NCBI GenBank assembly: GCA_033852175.1
Contig: JAWSUY010000027.1
Span: 1-64,000, forward strand
Direction of reading: 5' to 3'
Length of the DNA stretch: 64,000 nucleotides
Origin: Agarilytica sp033852175
GTDB lineage: Bacteria > Pseudomonadota > Gammaproteobacteria > Pseudomonadales > Cellvibrionaceae
Made by a program: the position numbers and the translations under genes. The notes below the pieces were generated by a model, which saw only the letters and a list, made by a program, of their open reading frames with translations, did no database searches and was not told where the DNA came from. This document shows positions 1 through 9,005 of the stretch, one piece after another (positions within the stretch are counted from its first letter, which is position 1; each line of letters opens with the position of its first letter).

Positions 1-18
1 TTCATTAAGCCACATCAT

Positions 19-102
19 TCCCATTTCCCGTTTCCCGTTTCCCATTTCCCATTTCCCATCTCCCGTCTCCCGTCTCCCGTCTCCCGTCTCCCGTCTCCCG
101 TC
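19..102. repeat. 7-bp tandem repeat (12 units)
   Basis: Twelve consecutive heptamers, TCCCATT/TCCCGTT/TCCCATC grading into six perfect TCCCGTC units. The array starts 17 bp beyond the pqiC stop codon. On the minus strand, the direction of pqi transcription, each unit supplies a GGG run separated by four bases, a classical G-quadruplex-compatible spacing. It may be a variable-number locus in the pqi 3' untranslated region. Confidence 0.9.
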
Positions 103-118
103 CCCCCTATTTTTCGCC

Positions 119-748
119 CTATATCGTACCCATCAACTTTTCTGCAATACTCATCGATAAACGATTGAGCAATCGATTAAGAGCCGCAACATAGTTATCG
201 ATACCACCGCCCGCTGACACTTCCGATAAGCTAACAGAGCCCACCGACAATACTTTATCCGCTGATTTATTTAGCAGAGTCCATTTCGCTCGCAAGTTCA
301 CTTGACCACCACGCACACCATCAAACTGCTCGACGACAACCCGTATTTGATAATCAGGACGAACACGGTTATCCCAAGGAAAACCCCATACAGCATCCAG
401 GCTCAACGCTCCGGAAATGTCATCCGCAAGAACGCGCGTCATACTTTCTTTGAGGTTTCCGGCCCAGGCATGATAACCCGACACTCGAACTTGCTGGCCG
501 GACGTTAGACTCACCACAGAAGGATCTTCGATGTAGTCAGGCAAAATCACTGGACCCACACCAATAGAGATATTACTGAGAGAATGCTCGATAGACTTAA
601 CAGACGAATCAGCAAAAAGTGAATAGTAACGCGTCGCGGGACCACTCGAAGCGCATGAAGTTAAACCAACCACAACACTCAACAAGACCAAACCCAAACG
701 GATTTTTTCTGCGTTTCCAATTACATTACGCACCCACTGCTTACTCAT
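119..748 (-). CDS. pqiC: PqiC/YmbA-family outer-membrane lipoprotein
   Basis: Lipoprotein of 209 residues, the auxiliary subunit of the Pqi lipid-transport system. In known systems PqiC sits in the outer membrane and receives the PqiB periplasmic tunnel. An N-terminal hydrophobic segment (about residues 17-32) ends in a lipobox LTSC, followed by ASSGPATRYYSLFAD; the YYSL element is typical of this ABC-transport auxiliary family. The ATG overlaps the stop of pqiB by 8 nt, so it is the last gene of a translationally coupled pqiA-pqiB-pqiC operon. Family placement rests on lipobox, length and context. Confidence 0.85.
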   Translation of the reverse strand: MSKQWVRNVIGNAEKIRLGLVLLSVVVGLTSCASSGPATRYYSLFADSSVKSIEHSLSNISIGVGPVILPDYIEDPSVVSLTSGQQVRVSGYHAWAGNLKESMTRVLADDISGALSLDAVWGFPWDNRVRPDYQIRVVVEQFDGVRGGQVNLRAKWTLLNKSADKVLSVGSVSLSEVSAGGGIDNYVAALNRLLNRLSMSIAEKLMGTI

Positions 749-2342
749 CTTTTTTAGCTCCGGATATCAATGCATTAGGATGTCGATTCAGCTCATTCAT
801 TAACAAGCCCATGGCTTCTGCCGCATCCCCCACTGATTTCAACATTTCAGTTAATTCGTATTTAAATTCCGAGTCTGGCGCTATCGCCTGATCAATACTT
901 TTCATGGTGATCGCCACCTGGCTCAAAGCATCATTAGCACTCGCCAACGTTTTCCCCAGGTTTTCGACAGCACCATCCATTTTTTGAGCCGTATTCTGCT
1001 TCGCAAGCGTCCCAAGAATCACATTCAAACTCGACATGCTACTGGCAAGGTCCTTACCGATATCGTCAAAGGGTATTTTACTGACATTATCGAGTACGTC
1101 TGATAACTGTTTAGTGATCAGTTCAATCGAATCGTCTGCGGTGGGAATTTCCGAAACATTTTCGCCGTGAATCAATGCGGCCGATGCCTGATCTTCGAAA
1201 AAAGCGAGCTCGATATAGCGTGAACCTGTAATCAAACTTCCTGTTTTCATTTGAGCACGTAAACCCTGAGCAATCATCTTATCGATTTTTTTATCGATCT
1301 CTTCACGCGTCGGTGTTGTACCCGGTTCTAAGCGCTGCGGTTCCATCGCAATATAAACGTGTAAAGTATTGTCTATATTTTCAGCGCTGGTTAATTCAAT
1401 ATTCACGACCTCGCCAATCTTGATACCACGAAACTCAACAGGTGCGCCAACCGTTAAGCCCCGAACGGTGCTCGAAAATTTCAGCACATAAAAGTATTCA
1501 ATATCAAACTGGCCCTCTAAAACAGACTCTCTATCAGGGTGTAGATAGAAGCGGTGCATAGCGTCCGCTATTGTACTTTTTTCATTACTCACCGCATTAT
1601 CAAAAGCGACACCGCCGCTCACTAACGAAGCCAAAGAGGTCATCTTCGCCTTAATACCATCGGCGCCAATATTCAAACCAAAACCACTTACATTCCAAAA
1701 ACGGCTCCGCGTTCTGACCAAGGCATCGTGTGGTGCGTGTATAAAAAAGCTAATATCGACGTAATCGCTATTGGGAGATAATTGGTAACTTGTGACTTCG
1801 CCAACGCGAATTTCCCGAAAATAAATGGGCGAACCAATATCGAGAGAACCCAGCTCTTGCGCACGAAACACATATTGCGTGCCCGGTTCGTCCGAAACAA
1901 ATGCAGGCGACTCGTCTAAGCCGACAAATTTACTGGTATATTCACCTTTTTCACCCGGGTCCATCACAATATAAACACCGGAGATTAACGTCCCCAAGTT
2001 GGACACCCCCGTTGCACTGATGCGCGGAGTGACAACCCAAAAACGCGTATTTTCGCTGAGGTGCTCTGACACACTGCGATCAATCTCTACTTTAAGCACA
2101 ACACTTTTCAGGTCCGAACTTAACCGTACGGATTGCACCGTGCCCACTTGAACATCTTTCAGCTTAATGAGCGTTTGGCCCGCAATAACATCGGAAGCTT
2201 CTGTGAAGGTAATTTGAATAACCGCGCCTTTTTCTAAACGCGCTTGAACCGCCAGCCAAACGGCAATGGCAAGAGCCACCAATGGAACAATCCATACAGG
2301 TGAAATTGTACGAATCTGTTGAACGATAGCTTTATTGATCAT
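741..2342 (-). CDS. pqiB: PqiB, MCE-domain intermembrane transport protein
   Basis: Protein of about 533 residues with one N-terminal membrane helix (PVWIVPLVALAIAVWLAV) and three successive MCE/MlaD domains starting near residues 40, 150 and 280, then a helical C-terminus (about 430-530). In E. coli such domains stack into hexameric rings that form a tunnel between inner and outer membranes for lipid movement. An open frame extends upstream to 2396, but ATG at 2342 (MINKAIVQQ) is preferred: it gives the usual PqiB start just before the transmembrane helix and overlaps the pqiA stop by 11 nt. Clear family match. Confidence 0.9.
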   Translation of the reverse strand: MINKAIVQQIRTISPVWIVPLVALAIAVWLAVQARLEKGAVIQITFTEASDVIAGQTLIKLKDVQVGTVQSVRLSSDLKSVVLKVEIDRSVSEHLSENTRFWVVTPRISATGVSNLGTLISGVYIVMDPGEKGEYTSKFVGLDESPAFVSDEPGTQYVFRAQELGSLDIGSPIYFREIRVGEVTSYQLSPNSDYVDISFFIHAPHDALVRTRSRFWNVSGFGLNIGADGIKAKMTSLASLVSGGVAFDNAVSNEKSTIADAMHRFYLHPDRESVLEGQFDIEYFYVLKFSSTVRGLTVGAPVEFRGIKIGEVVNIELTSAENIDNTLHVYIAMEPQRLEPGTTPTREEIDKKIDKMIAQGLRAQMKTGSLITGSRYIELAFFEDQASAALIHGENVSEIPTADDSIELITKQLSDVLDNVSKIPFDDIGKDLASSMSSLNVILGTLAKQNTAQKMDGAVENLGKTLASANDALSQVAITMKSIDQAIAPDSEFKYELTEMLKSVGDAAEAMGLLMNELNRHPNALISGAKKDE

Positions 2343-3579
2343 CTTGTTTTTCCAATGCGTCCCATAGCAAACGAGGGTCGAACGTCTCAGCAGCAATCAT
2401 CGTCATGACCACAACCGCGCCAAACGCGATAATAGCGCCTTCTGGCTCGACAGTGTAGACAAAACCAAATTGAACCAGGGCGGTGAAGATCGTCACAACA
2501 AAAACATCGACCATTGACCATCGCCCCATCACTTCGGTCACACGGTAAAGAAATGCGCGGTGTTTAATGCCTTTCGTCCAGCCAGCATGCACAGACCAAA
2601 TTAAATACGTCAAAATTGCCAATTTAACTACCGGCACAACAATACTCGCAACAAACACAACGGTTGCCACCCAGTAAAGCCCTGCCCCAACGAGCGCTAT
2701 GACACCAGAAAGAATCGTATCAGTCTCCGTCTCACCCAGCGAAGAGTAGGTCATAACAGGCAAGACATTGGCGGGAATATACAGAATGATGGAAGCCAGC
2801 ACAAAAGCCGTCGCCTTTTGCATACTGCCCGGTATACGTTTGTGAATCTTCGACTGGCAGCGCGGACACTCTCCGTCATTTTCAACGATCGACTCGCCTA
2901 CCATCGCTTGGCAAATTTTACAGTCATAAACGTATTCTCGGTTATGAGTGGTAAAATAATTATTCGGATTAATCCAAGACCACAGGTTTTGGCGATTCAG
3001 TTTTACATTCACAAGAATTAAAACACCAACCAACAAGAACAAAGCATATACACCAATTTCTAGATGTAATATCGCCATATCCGCCATTTTGACGGAGGCG
3101 ACAACCACACTAAGAAGGAAGACTTCCAACATACTCCACGATCGCGTTTGCGCTAACCAACGCAAAACCGTGGTCTGCCCCGGCAAGCGGCGCTTAAATT
3201 CATAGGGAATCACTAAATAGAGAAAAGCCAGAATTTCAAAGAGCGGAAATAGAAATATCGTCGTAATGATCAAAGCCGCAAGAATCCAGTTACCCCGAGC
3301 CAACAAGGCCCAAAACCCATCAAGTATGGTAACCGTTTGACTTTGCGAGCCAATTTCCAAGGTTAAGAAAGGCGCAAGCTGACATACCGCAAACAACAAC
3401 GCAGATGTAATCGCCAGAGCACTCGCAGACTGCAACCATTTGCCATGGCCAATATGCAGCAAGCTTTCACATACTCGGCATACCATTTTATGCTCGGGTG
3501 AAATTGCGACGACAGATTGCAGTTCACCACAATCGTGACACATCAACCAATCTTTCTTTTCAGCAACAAGTTCTGACAA
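2332..3579 (-). CDS. pqiA: PqiA, inner-membrane partner of PqiB
   Basis: Integral membrane protein of 415 residues (E. coli PqiA is about the same length). It contains two repeats of a zinc-ribbon-like CxxC...CxxC module followed by four hydrophobic helices each: CHDCGE...CRVCES near residues 14-40 and CKICQA...CPRCQS near 220-245. First gene of the pqiABC operon, which maintains outer-membrane lipid homeostasis and is stress (paraquat, SoxRS) inducible in E. coli. No SoxS box was identified in the 122-bp upstream gap. Confidence 0.92.
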   Translation of the reverse strand: MSELVAEKKDWLMCHDCGELQSVVAISPEHKMVCRVCESLLHIGHGKWLQSASALAITSALLFAVCQLAPFLTLEIGSQSQTVTILDGFWALLARGNWILAALIITTIFLFPLFEILAFLYLVIPYEFKRRLPGQTTVLRWLAQTRSWSMLEVFLLSVVVASVKMADMAILHLEIGVYALFLLVGVLILVNVKLNRQNLWSWINPNNYFTTHNREYVYDCKICQAMVGESIVENDGECPRCQSKIHKRIPGSMQKATAFVLASIILYIPANVLPVMTYSSLGETETDTILSGVIALVGAGLYWVATVVFVASIVVPVVKLAILTYLIWSVHAGWTKGIKHRAFLYRVTEVMGRWSMVDVFVVTIFTALVQFGFVYTVEPEGAIIAFGAVVVMTMIAAETFDPRLLWDALEKQDDQ

Positions 3580-3701
3580 GAAAACTCTCTCTTAAACACG
3601 TGATAAAAATTGTGGGTAACTCCAACTAGCAAATCGTTAGGGTAGCGGCGATTGACTCAAGTATTGTTGTGACAACTTAAATCCGAAACCCAACTCAATA
3701 C

Positions 3702-5024
3702 TTAGACCCTGCCACTGGCTAGTTTTGAAAATTGTTTTTTTAACCAAGGCACCGCACTTACTGTACGTAGGCCTTCGTTTCTCAGCCATCGCACAACAAG
3801 GTCATCGGAACCAAATAAACCTTTAAACCCTTCCATTGCCGACATGGCCAATAAATTATGCGCTTGACGCCTTCTCTCATAACGCTTGCCGATCGAGGGA
3901 TCTGACATGGGTATTCCCCGTCGCACGGCGCGCTGAATTTCTTCAGCCAACACATCGATATCGTACAACCCAATATTGGCACCCTGCCCGGCCAAAGGAT
4001 GTATCGTATGCGCGGCGTCACCCACCAATACAATGCCCGGCGCAACATAGCGCGAAGCATGCCTCTGTTTCAAAGGAAAACTCATGCGTTTTTGCGTGTG
4101 CTCAACTCGGCCTAATTTTGCCTCGAATTCGGAAGTTAGTCTTCGACAAAAAGCGTCGTCATCTAAGGCCATCGCCTCTTCCGCTAGTTTGTGGTCTATC
4201 GACCATACAATTGAACAATGGTGCTGATCTTCACCATCGAGCGTCAACGGCAAAAATGCCAAAGGCCCTTTTGTACTAAAGCGCTGCCACGCCGTAAACC
4301 CATGCGGTTTCTCTGTTCGGATTGTCGATACTATTGCCGTGTGGCCGTAATCCCATTCGCGAACGTTTATCTTGGCCATTTCACGTAACCGCGAATTGGC
4401 TCCGTCAGCGGCAATCACCAGGGAAGCGGATATTTTCTCGCCGTTATTTAACGTGAGAAGCGTCTTATCCGATTGTCGATCCACAATACTTGGTGATTCA
4501 AGCTCAAGCCCATCAGTTTCTCGGCTACAGGATTCTACGCTTGTATTAAAAAGGATTTCAATACCGCTCAAATTCTCAAGCAAGGCATTTACAATAACTT
4601 TGTTTTCGACGATATGGCCTAGGTTTTCCTCGTGTGCGAGAACGCTACCCGATCCAAAATGGATATCTGCCGTGCCATCACCATCCCACACGTGCATATC
4701 GAAATAGGGACAGGCCCGCGCTGATTGTATTTTCTCCCAAACGCCAATCCGGTCCAATAACGCTTGATTGGATTTTGAAAGCGCAATAACACGAGGATCA
4801 ACGCTTGAAAGATCCAATACACTGGGCGCACCAGCGTCGATCAGCACGATACGAAGGGGATGAGATTCACTGGAATCTCGAACTCCCCGAGATATTCCTT
4901 CAAGGCTACTAGAAAGTGCAGAGACTAAAACATTCGCAAGTGCCAAACCCACCATGCCACCGCCAACAATTGCGATATCGTATGCGCTCTTATCGACGCG
5001 AGACTGTGAATGTAATTCAGACAT
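3702..5024 (-). CDS. ubiI: UbiI-type FAD monooxygenase (ubiquinone C5-hydroxylase)
   Basis: Class A flavoprotein monooxygenase of 440 residues. Visible motifs are the N-terminal dinucleotide fold (IAIVGGGMVGLALAN), the mid-protein DG motif (IAADGANSRLR) and the C-terminal FAD motif (LVGDAAHTIHPLAGQGANIG). GDAA rather than GNAA fits UbiI/VisC more than UbiH. The order ygfB-pepP-ubiH-ubiI matches E. coli, so C5 hydroxylation in ubiquinone synthesis is the likely role; UbiF-like activity cannot be excluded. An upstream TTG at 5036 overlaps the ubiH stop, but ATG 5024 (MSELHSQ) with GAGAA upstream is preferred. Confidence 0.85.
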   Translation of the reverse strand: MSELHSQSRVDKSAYDIAIVGGGMVGLALANVLVSALSSSLEGISRGVRDSSESHPLRIVLIDAGAPSVLDLSSVDPRVIALSKSNQALLDRIGVWEKIQSARACPYFDMHVWDGDGTADIHFGSGSVLAHEENLGHIVENKVIVNALLENLSGIEILFNTSVESCSRETDGLELESPSIVDRQSDKTLLTLNNGEKISASLVIAADGANSRLREMAKINVREWDYGHTAIVSTIRTEKPHGFTAWQRFSTKGPLAFLPLTLDGEDQHHCSIVWSIDHKLAEEAMALDDDAFCRRLTSEFEAKLGRVEHTQKRMSFPLKQRHASRYVAPGIVLVGDAAHTIHPLAGQGANIGLYDIDVLAEEIQRAVRRGIPMSDPSIGKRYERRRQAHNLLAMSAMEGFKGLFGSDDLVVRWLRNEGLRTVSAVPWLKKQFSKLASGRV

Positions 5025-5032
5025 GGATATTC

Positions 5033-6262
5033 TCAAGAAGCAGAAAGTGAGCCTTTGCCCATCATTTGGTCAAAAAAGGTTTTTTTAATGCCTTGGTTTA
5101 AATTGAGCCCGATAAGCGCGAGATTACGTGCACCTTGCACCGCCAAACGCTGATCAGAAAAAACGCGATTGAAACCGTGACTGATCATACTCGTCAACCA
5201 CTGGTCCGATTGCTGTTTTTCGATATACGGTTTGAGCATTGCCAAACTGCCCAAGGATTCACCACGCGCCCTATATTGACCAATAGTCGATGTTAGACGT
5301 TCTGCATCACGCAGTGCGAGATTAAAGCCCTGCCCCGCCACCGGATGCAAAGAATGTGCGGCATTTCCCATTAACACAACCGAAGACCTGACTTGCTCCT
5401 TGGCTAACATACGCGTTAACGGATAATGAAAACGCTCGCCAATACGCGTGAATTTACCTAATCGGTAACCAAATGCTGCTTGTAACTCTTCAGCAAATTG
5501 CTCATCGCTCCAAGCCAAAGCATCATCTAAGCGAGCATTAGGTGTCGTCCAAACGAGGCTCGATGTTCTCGCATCATCACTCTCCCCCAAAGGCAAAAGC
5601 GCGACTGGGCCAGTATCTGTAAAGCGCTCATAAGCCACCCCCTGATGAGGCTTTTCAAAAGCGACATTGGCAATAATAGCGGCTTGCTGATAATCAAAAG
5701 ATTCCGTAACAATTCCCAACGAATTCCGTAAAGAGGAATTCGCACCGTCAGCAATCACAACCAACTGACAGTTAAGATGGATGTTCTGTTTTGCTTCGAT
5801 GGATAAAATAGCGCCTTCAGCACCGATTTTTAGAGAGGTCACGTTTGCTGGCGCTAAACGCGTAATACGAGTCTGCTCGATAACTCCTTTAGCCAGACTC
5901 CGACCCAACCAAGCGTTATCGACAACATAACCTAATGGGTCGCCGTCATTATCGTTTTCAGAATAGGACGTTGAGCCCATATGGCCACGATCACTCACAT
6001 GCACCCTGCTGATAGCCGTGGCATGCTCACCAATCGATTGCCACAAACCTAGGCGATCAAAAATATCCGCGCTGTCGCGAGATATTGCTGTAGAACGATG
6101 ATCAAAACTGGGCTGGTAGAGTTTATCGTTCAACTCTAAGGGAAATTTATCAATCAGGCAGATTTGCAGATCTGGCAAATATCGGCACATCAGCTGAGCA
6201 AGCGACAAGCCTGCCATGCCGCCGCCAACAATCGCAATATCGTAAGCCTGTTCCGTTTCCAT
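5033..6262 (-). CDS. ubiH: UbiH, 2-octaprenyl-6-methoxyphenol hydroxylase
   Basis: FAD-dependent monooxygenase of 409 residues in aerobic ubiquinone synthesis. It has the N-terminal YDIAIVGGGMAGLSLAQ fold, the DG motif IADGANSSLR, and the C-terminal motif LMGNAAHSLHPVAGQGFNLALRD. The GNAA form (Asn in place of Asp) is characteristic of UbiH. It lies 133 bp after pepP and its stop is 9 nt before the preferred ubiI start, so the pair is co-transcribed. A paralogue of the neighbouring ubiI. Confidence 0.9.
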   Translation of the reverse strand: METEQAYDIAIVGGGMAGLSLAQLMCRYLPDLQICLIDKFPLELNDKLYQPSFDHRSTAISRDSADIFDRLGLWQSIGEHATAISRVHVSDRGHMGSTSYSENDNDGDPLGYVVDNAWLGRSLAKGVIEQTRITRLAPANVTSLKIGAEGAILSIEAKQNIHLNCQLVVIADGANSSLRNSLGIVTESFDYQQAAIIANVAFEKPHQGVAYERFTDTGPVALLPLGESDDARTSSLVWTTPNARLDDALAWSDEQFAEELQAAFGYRLGKFTRIGERFHYPLTRMLAKEQVRSSVVLMGNAAHSLHPVAGQGFNLALRDAERLTSTIGQYRARGESLGSLAMLKPYIEKQQSDQWLTSMISHGFNRVFSDQRLAVQGARNLALIGLNLNQGIKKTFFDQMMGKGSLSAS

Positions 6263-6395
6263 TTGTTTTTAATGTATCTCTTTAAAATAGAAATTAGTTG
6301 AGAATAGAAATTAGGATATAGAATATTCGACCGGTTTTCAGTACGCCGATCTATCGGGTTTTCAGTAATTCGTTACGGTCAAAATCTCAACCGTG

Positions 6396-7715
6396 CTAAC
6401 TGCTTACCATTAGCGCTTCGATATCTTCAACCGTTTTCGGTGCGGCGATACTCAAAACCTGCGGTCCGTCTTTGCTGATCAGTACATCGTCTTCAATACG
6501 AATACCGATGCCCCGCCATTTGGCAGCAACATCAGTATTGTCGGGTGAAATATAAATTCCCGGCTCCACTGTCATCATCATTCCCAGCTCTAACACACGC
6601 CATTCGCCACCGACTTTATAATCACCAACATCATGCACATCCATGCCGATCCAATGACCGATACGGTGCATGTAAAAATCTTTATACGCTGCGCTTTCGA
6701 TAAGTTCTTCTACATCGCCTTTAAGTAAGCCCAAGTCCACAAGGCCTTTGGTAATTACCTGAACAGAAGCATCGTGCGGTTCATTCCAGTGGTTGCCCAC
6801 TAACGCTTTTTCAAGCGCGGCTTCTTGAGCGGCCAATACAATTCTATATACCGCTGCCTGCTCGTCACTAAACTTTCCATTAACGGGAAAGGTACGCGTA
6901 ATATCAGAGGCGTAATTTTCAAACTCACAACCGGCGTCAATCAGAACGAGATCACCGCTTTTTAACTTCGCTGAATTTTCAACATAGTGAAGTATGCAGG
7001 CGTTTTTACCGCCACCAACAATGGCGTTATAGGCAGGAAAGCGCCCGCCTCTTTTTGCGCAATAGAAATTAATTTCAGCTTCTAATTCATACTCCATGAT
7101 CCCCGGCTTACAAGCCAGCATGGCCACTTTGTGAGCATTTGCCGAAATTTCTGCAGCACGCGCCATAATCCGTACTTCTTCAGCACTTTTATACAGACGC
7201 ATATCATGGAGAATATGATCAAGGTCAAGAAAGTCACCGGGAGGAGAAGCGCCTGAACGCGCCTTAGCACGAATCGTATTAACCCACTCCATTACGTGCT
7301 GATCAAAACCGGCATCTTTACCGAGGGTATAATACACACGGTCTCGACCTTCGAGTAAACCCGGTAAAATCTCATCAATATCGCCAATTGGAAAAGCATC
7401 GTCGGCACCGTATTGCTGGCATGCGCCTTCTGGCCCTGCGCGCAAACCATCCCAAATTTCACGCTCTCGGTCCTTTTCCCGACAGAACAAAATAACCTCA
7501 CCATGCTCACGGCCAGGTATTAGAACCAAAACCGAATCAGGCTCTTGAAAGCCTGTTAGATACATAAAATCACTGTCCTGACGAAATGGGTATTCGGTAT
7601 CTCGGCTGCGAACTTTCTCGTTAGCAGACGGCAATATCACAATGCTATTGGCTTCAAGCATTCCCATAAGCTGTTTGCGACGACGGGCATATTCCGCTTT
7701 AGACGTACTCATCAA
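6396..7715 (-). CDS. pepP: Xaa-Pro aminopeptidase P (M24B)
   Basis: Metallo-aminopeptidase of 439 residues that removes N-terminal residues preceding proline. The N-terminal creatinase-like domain (RRKQLMGML...SRDTEYPFRQDSDFMYLTGF) and the C-terminal pita-bread domain are complete. All five di-metal ligands can be seen: two Asp in LIDAGCEFENYASDITRTFP, His in GHWIGMDVHD, Glu in VEPGIYI and Glu in IRIEDD. The ATG overlaps the ygfB stop by four nt (ATGA), showing translational coupling, and position in the ygfB-pepP-ubiH-ubiI cluster agrees. Confidence 0.95.
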   Translation of the reverse strand: MMSTSKAEYARRRKQLMGMLEANSIVILPSANEKVRSRDTEYPFRQDSDFMYLTGFQEPDSVLVLIPGREHGEVILFCREKDREREIWDGLRAGPEGACQQYGADDAFPIGDIDEILPGLLEGRDRVYYTLGKDAGFDQHVMEWVNTIRAKARSGASPPGDFLDLDHILHDMRLYKSAEEVRIMARAAEISANAHKVAMLACKPGIMEYELEAEINFYCAKRGGRFPAYNAIVGGGKNACILHYVENSAKLKSGDLVLIDAGCEFENYASDITRTFPVNGKFSDEQAAVYRIVLAAQEAALEKALVGNHWNEPHDASVQVITKGLVDLGLLKGDVEELIESAAYKDFYMHRIGHWIGMDVHDVGDYKVGGEWRVLELGMMMTVEPGIYISPDNTDVAAKWRGIGIRIEDDVLISKDGPQVLSIAAPKTVEDIEALMVSS

Positions 7716-8329
7716 TGAATTACCTGATCATTAGACTTTGAGCCCGAATCATCATCGGAAGATTCAGAACTATCAGTACTAGAGATTTCAGTATAAACCG
7801 TGAGAACAGCAACCTTTACATACTCAACCAACTCTACCCAATAACTTTCGTTCTCTTCTAAGTTATCGTCTTTATCGACACTAATTTGGGTGATTTGAGC
7901 CAAGTCTCTCAGCGCATCAGCAACCTCAGAGCTCAGTTGAGCCTGACCACTAAGGCCCGACAAACCTAGACCGTGCAAAAAACCTTCGCACCACGACCCC
8001 AGCTCCAGAGCACGACGCTCGATAGAGGATTCATCGCTGGGCAATAACGGCGTAAAACTAAAGTTCACGTCATCCATCAAGTTTCGTGTATCCGCATACA
8101 AACCGTCGATTAGCTGAGCTTGCTCGTCTTCTAAGGCTACATGTTCAATATCCAAAAACTGTGCGGCTTCGTTCGGCCAATCAGCTTTAGTCGGAATATC
8201 GCCACCACTGATGCGGCCACACAGCACACCCTGTAATTCAGACGGGGAACAAACCGCGCCCAAATTCAACAACAGCTCGTTTAATACAAAGAAATCGACC
8301 TTATTCGGCATCACAAACTCCAGATTCAA
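7712..8329 (-). CDS. ygfB: YgfB, UPF0149-family protein
   Basis: Acidic cytoplasmic protein of 205 residues. Family signatures are CSPSELQGVLCGRISGG near the N-terminus, WCEGFLHGLGL in the middle and YWVELVEYVKVAVLTVYTE near the C-terminus. E. coli YgfB is about 192 residues and also precedes pepP. In Pseudomonas, YgfB has been linked to repression of the ampDh3 amidase; whether that holds here is unknown. ATG at 8311 (MPNKVDFF) is an equally possible start. The C-terminal tail is a Ser/Asp-rich low-complexity stretch. Confidence 0.85.
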   Translation of the reverse strand: MNLEFVMPNKVDFFVLNELLLNLGAVCSPSELQGVLCGRISGGDIPTKADWPNEAAQFLDIEHVALEDEQAQLIDGLYADTRNLMDDVNFSFTPLLPSDESSIERRALELGSWCEGFLHGLGLSGLSGQAQLSSEVADALRDLAQITQISVDKDDNLEENESYWVELVEYVKVAVLTVYTEISSTDSSESSDDDSGSKSNDQVIH

Positions 8330-8393
8330 TTAGCCGGGATGCTACCACTTTTACCCCAACTTCGATGAGTATTTTGTGTCCTTTACCCCCTTT

Positions 8394-8423
8394 TTGGATA
8401 AAAAAGCTATACTTTTCTAGAAT
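8394..8423 (+). promoter_or_regulatory. Candidate sigma-70 promoter of the zapB-like/zapA pair
   Basis: TTGGAT (8394-8399) and TAGAAT (8418-8423) are separated by 18 bp and lie 36 bp before the first ATG. Alternative -10 TATACT at 8408 is also visible. By-eye prediction only. Confidence 0.35.
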
Positions 8424-8459
8424 TCACTTTAACATCCGTGATACACACAACTGCGAACT

Positions 8460-8681
8460 ATGACGACCCAAATGTCCTCCTCACCATTACAGCATATAGA
8501 AGATAAACTCGACGAGCTCATTCGCTTGTGCACCCACCTGGAAAAGGAAAATGCCACATTACAGGCAAAAGAGGCCAGCTGGGATCTAGAACGCAAGCGT
8601 TTGATGGAAAAAAATGATATCGCGCGTAAACGCGTAGAAGCGATGATTACCCACCTGAAAAATCTAGAAACGGAATCCTGA
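8460..8681 (+). CDS. Small coiled-coil protein, TIGR02449/ZapB-like
   Basis: A 73-residue, almost wholly helical heptad-repeat protein (LDELIRLCTHLEKENATLQAKEASWDLERKRL). In Pseudomonas and relatives, proteins of this size and place (TIGR02449) stand immediately before zapA and resemble the division factor ZapB. It is separated from zapA by 10 bp and shares its operon, so a role in FtsZ-ring or nucleoid coordination is inferred from size, coiled coil and neighbour. Confidence 0.8.
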   Translation: MTTQMSSSPLQHIEDKLDELIRLCTHLEKENATLQAKEASWDLERKRLMEKNDIARKRVEAMITHLKNLETES

Positions 8682-8691
8682 GATCCACACC

Positions 8692-8979
8692 ATGAGTGAA
8701 ACCGCGACCACCTACGTCAACATCCTTGATAAAGACTACCAAGTTGCCTGCCCAGAAAGCGAGCAGGCGGCGCTAACTCGTGCTGCAGACGAACTCGACA
8801 AGCGCATGCGCGCTATTCGCTCTTCAGGCTCGATTGTAGGGTTGGAACGTATTGCCGTGATGACAGCACTAAACCTCTGTCATGAATTGCAGCAGGCGCA
8901 AAAGGCCGCTCCAGCTCAAGACGTTGACGCATTGGGACGTATTGCGAAGAAATTGGAAGATGCATTGCAGGAGCAATAA
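8692..8979 (+). CDS. zapA: Cell division protein ZapA
   Basis: A 95-residue FtsZ-binding protein that bundles FtsZ protofilaments at the Z-ring. The N-terminal beta domain (TYVNILDKDYQVACPESEQAALTRAADELDKRM) and C-terminal coiled coil (IVGLERIAVMTALNLCHELQQAQ) match the family. In many gammaproteobacteria the 6S RNA gene and ygfA follow zapA. Here only 26 bp separate zapA from a convergent chemoreceptor gene, so 6S RNA has no room at this site. Confidence 0.92.
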   Translation: MSETATTYVNILDKDYQVACPESEQAALTRAADELDKRMRAIRSSGSIVGLERIAVMTALNLCHELQQAQKAAPAQDVDALGRIAKKLEDALQEQ

Positions 8980-9005
8980 GTACCTTCCGGCTTTTAGGGA
9001 AGAAT

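Noticed and set aside
619..891. 90-residue plus-strand open frame over the pqiC/pqiB junction
   Set aside because: Antisense to two well-supported genes and without a ribosome site or family similarity.
8980..9005. 6S RNA gene expected after zapA
   Set aside because: Only 26 bp separate zapA from the convergent chemoreceptor gene, so there is no room.
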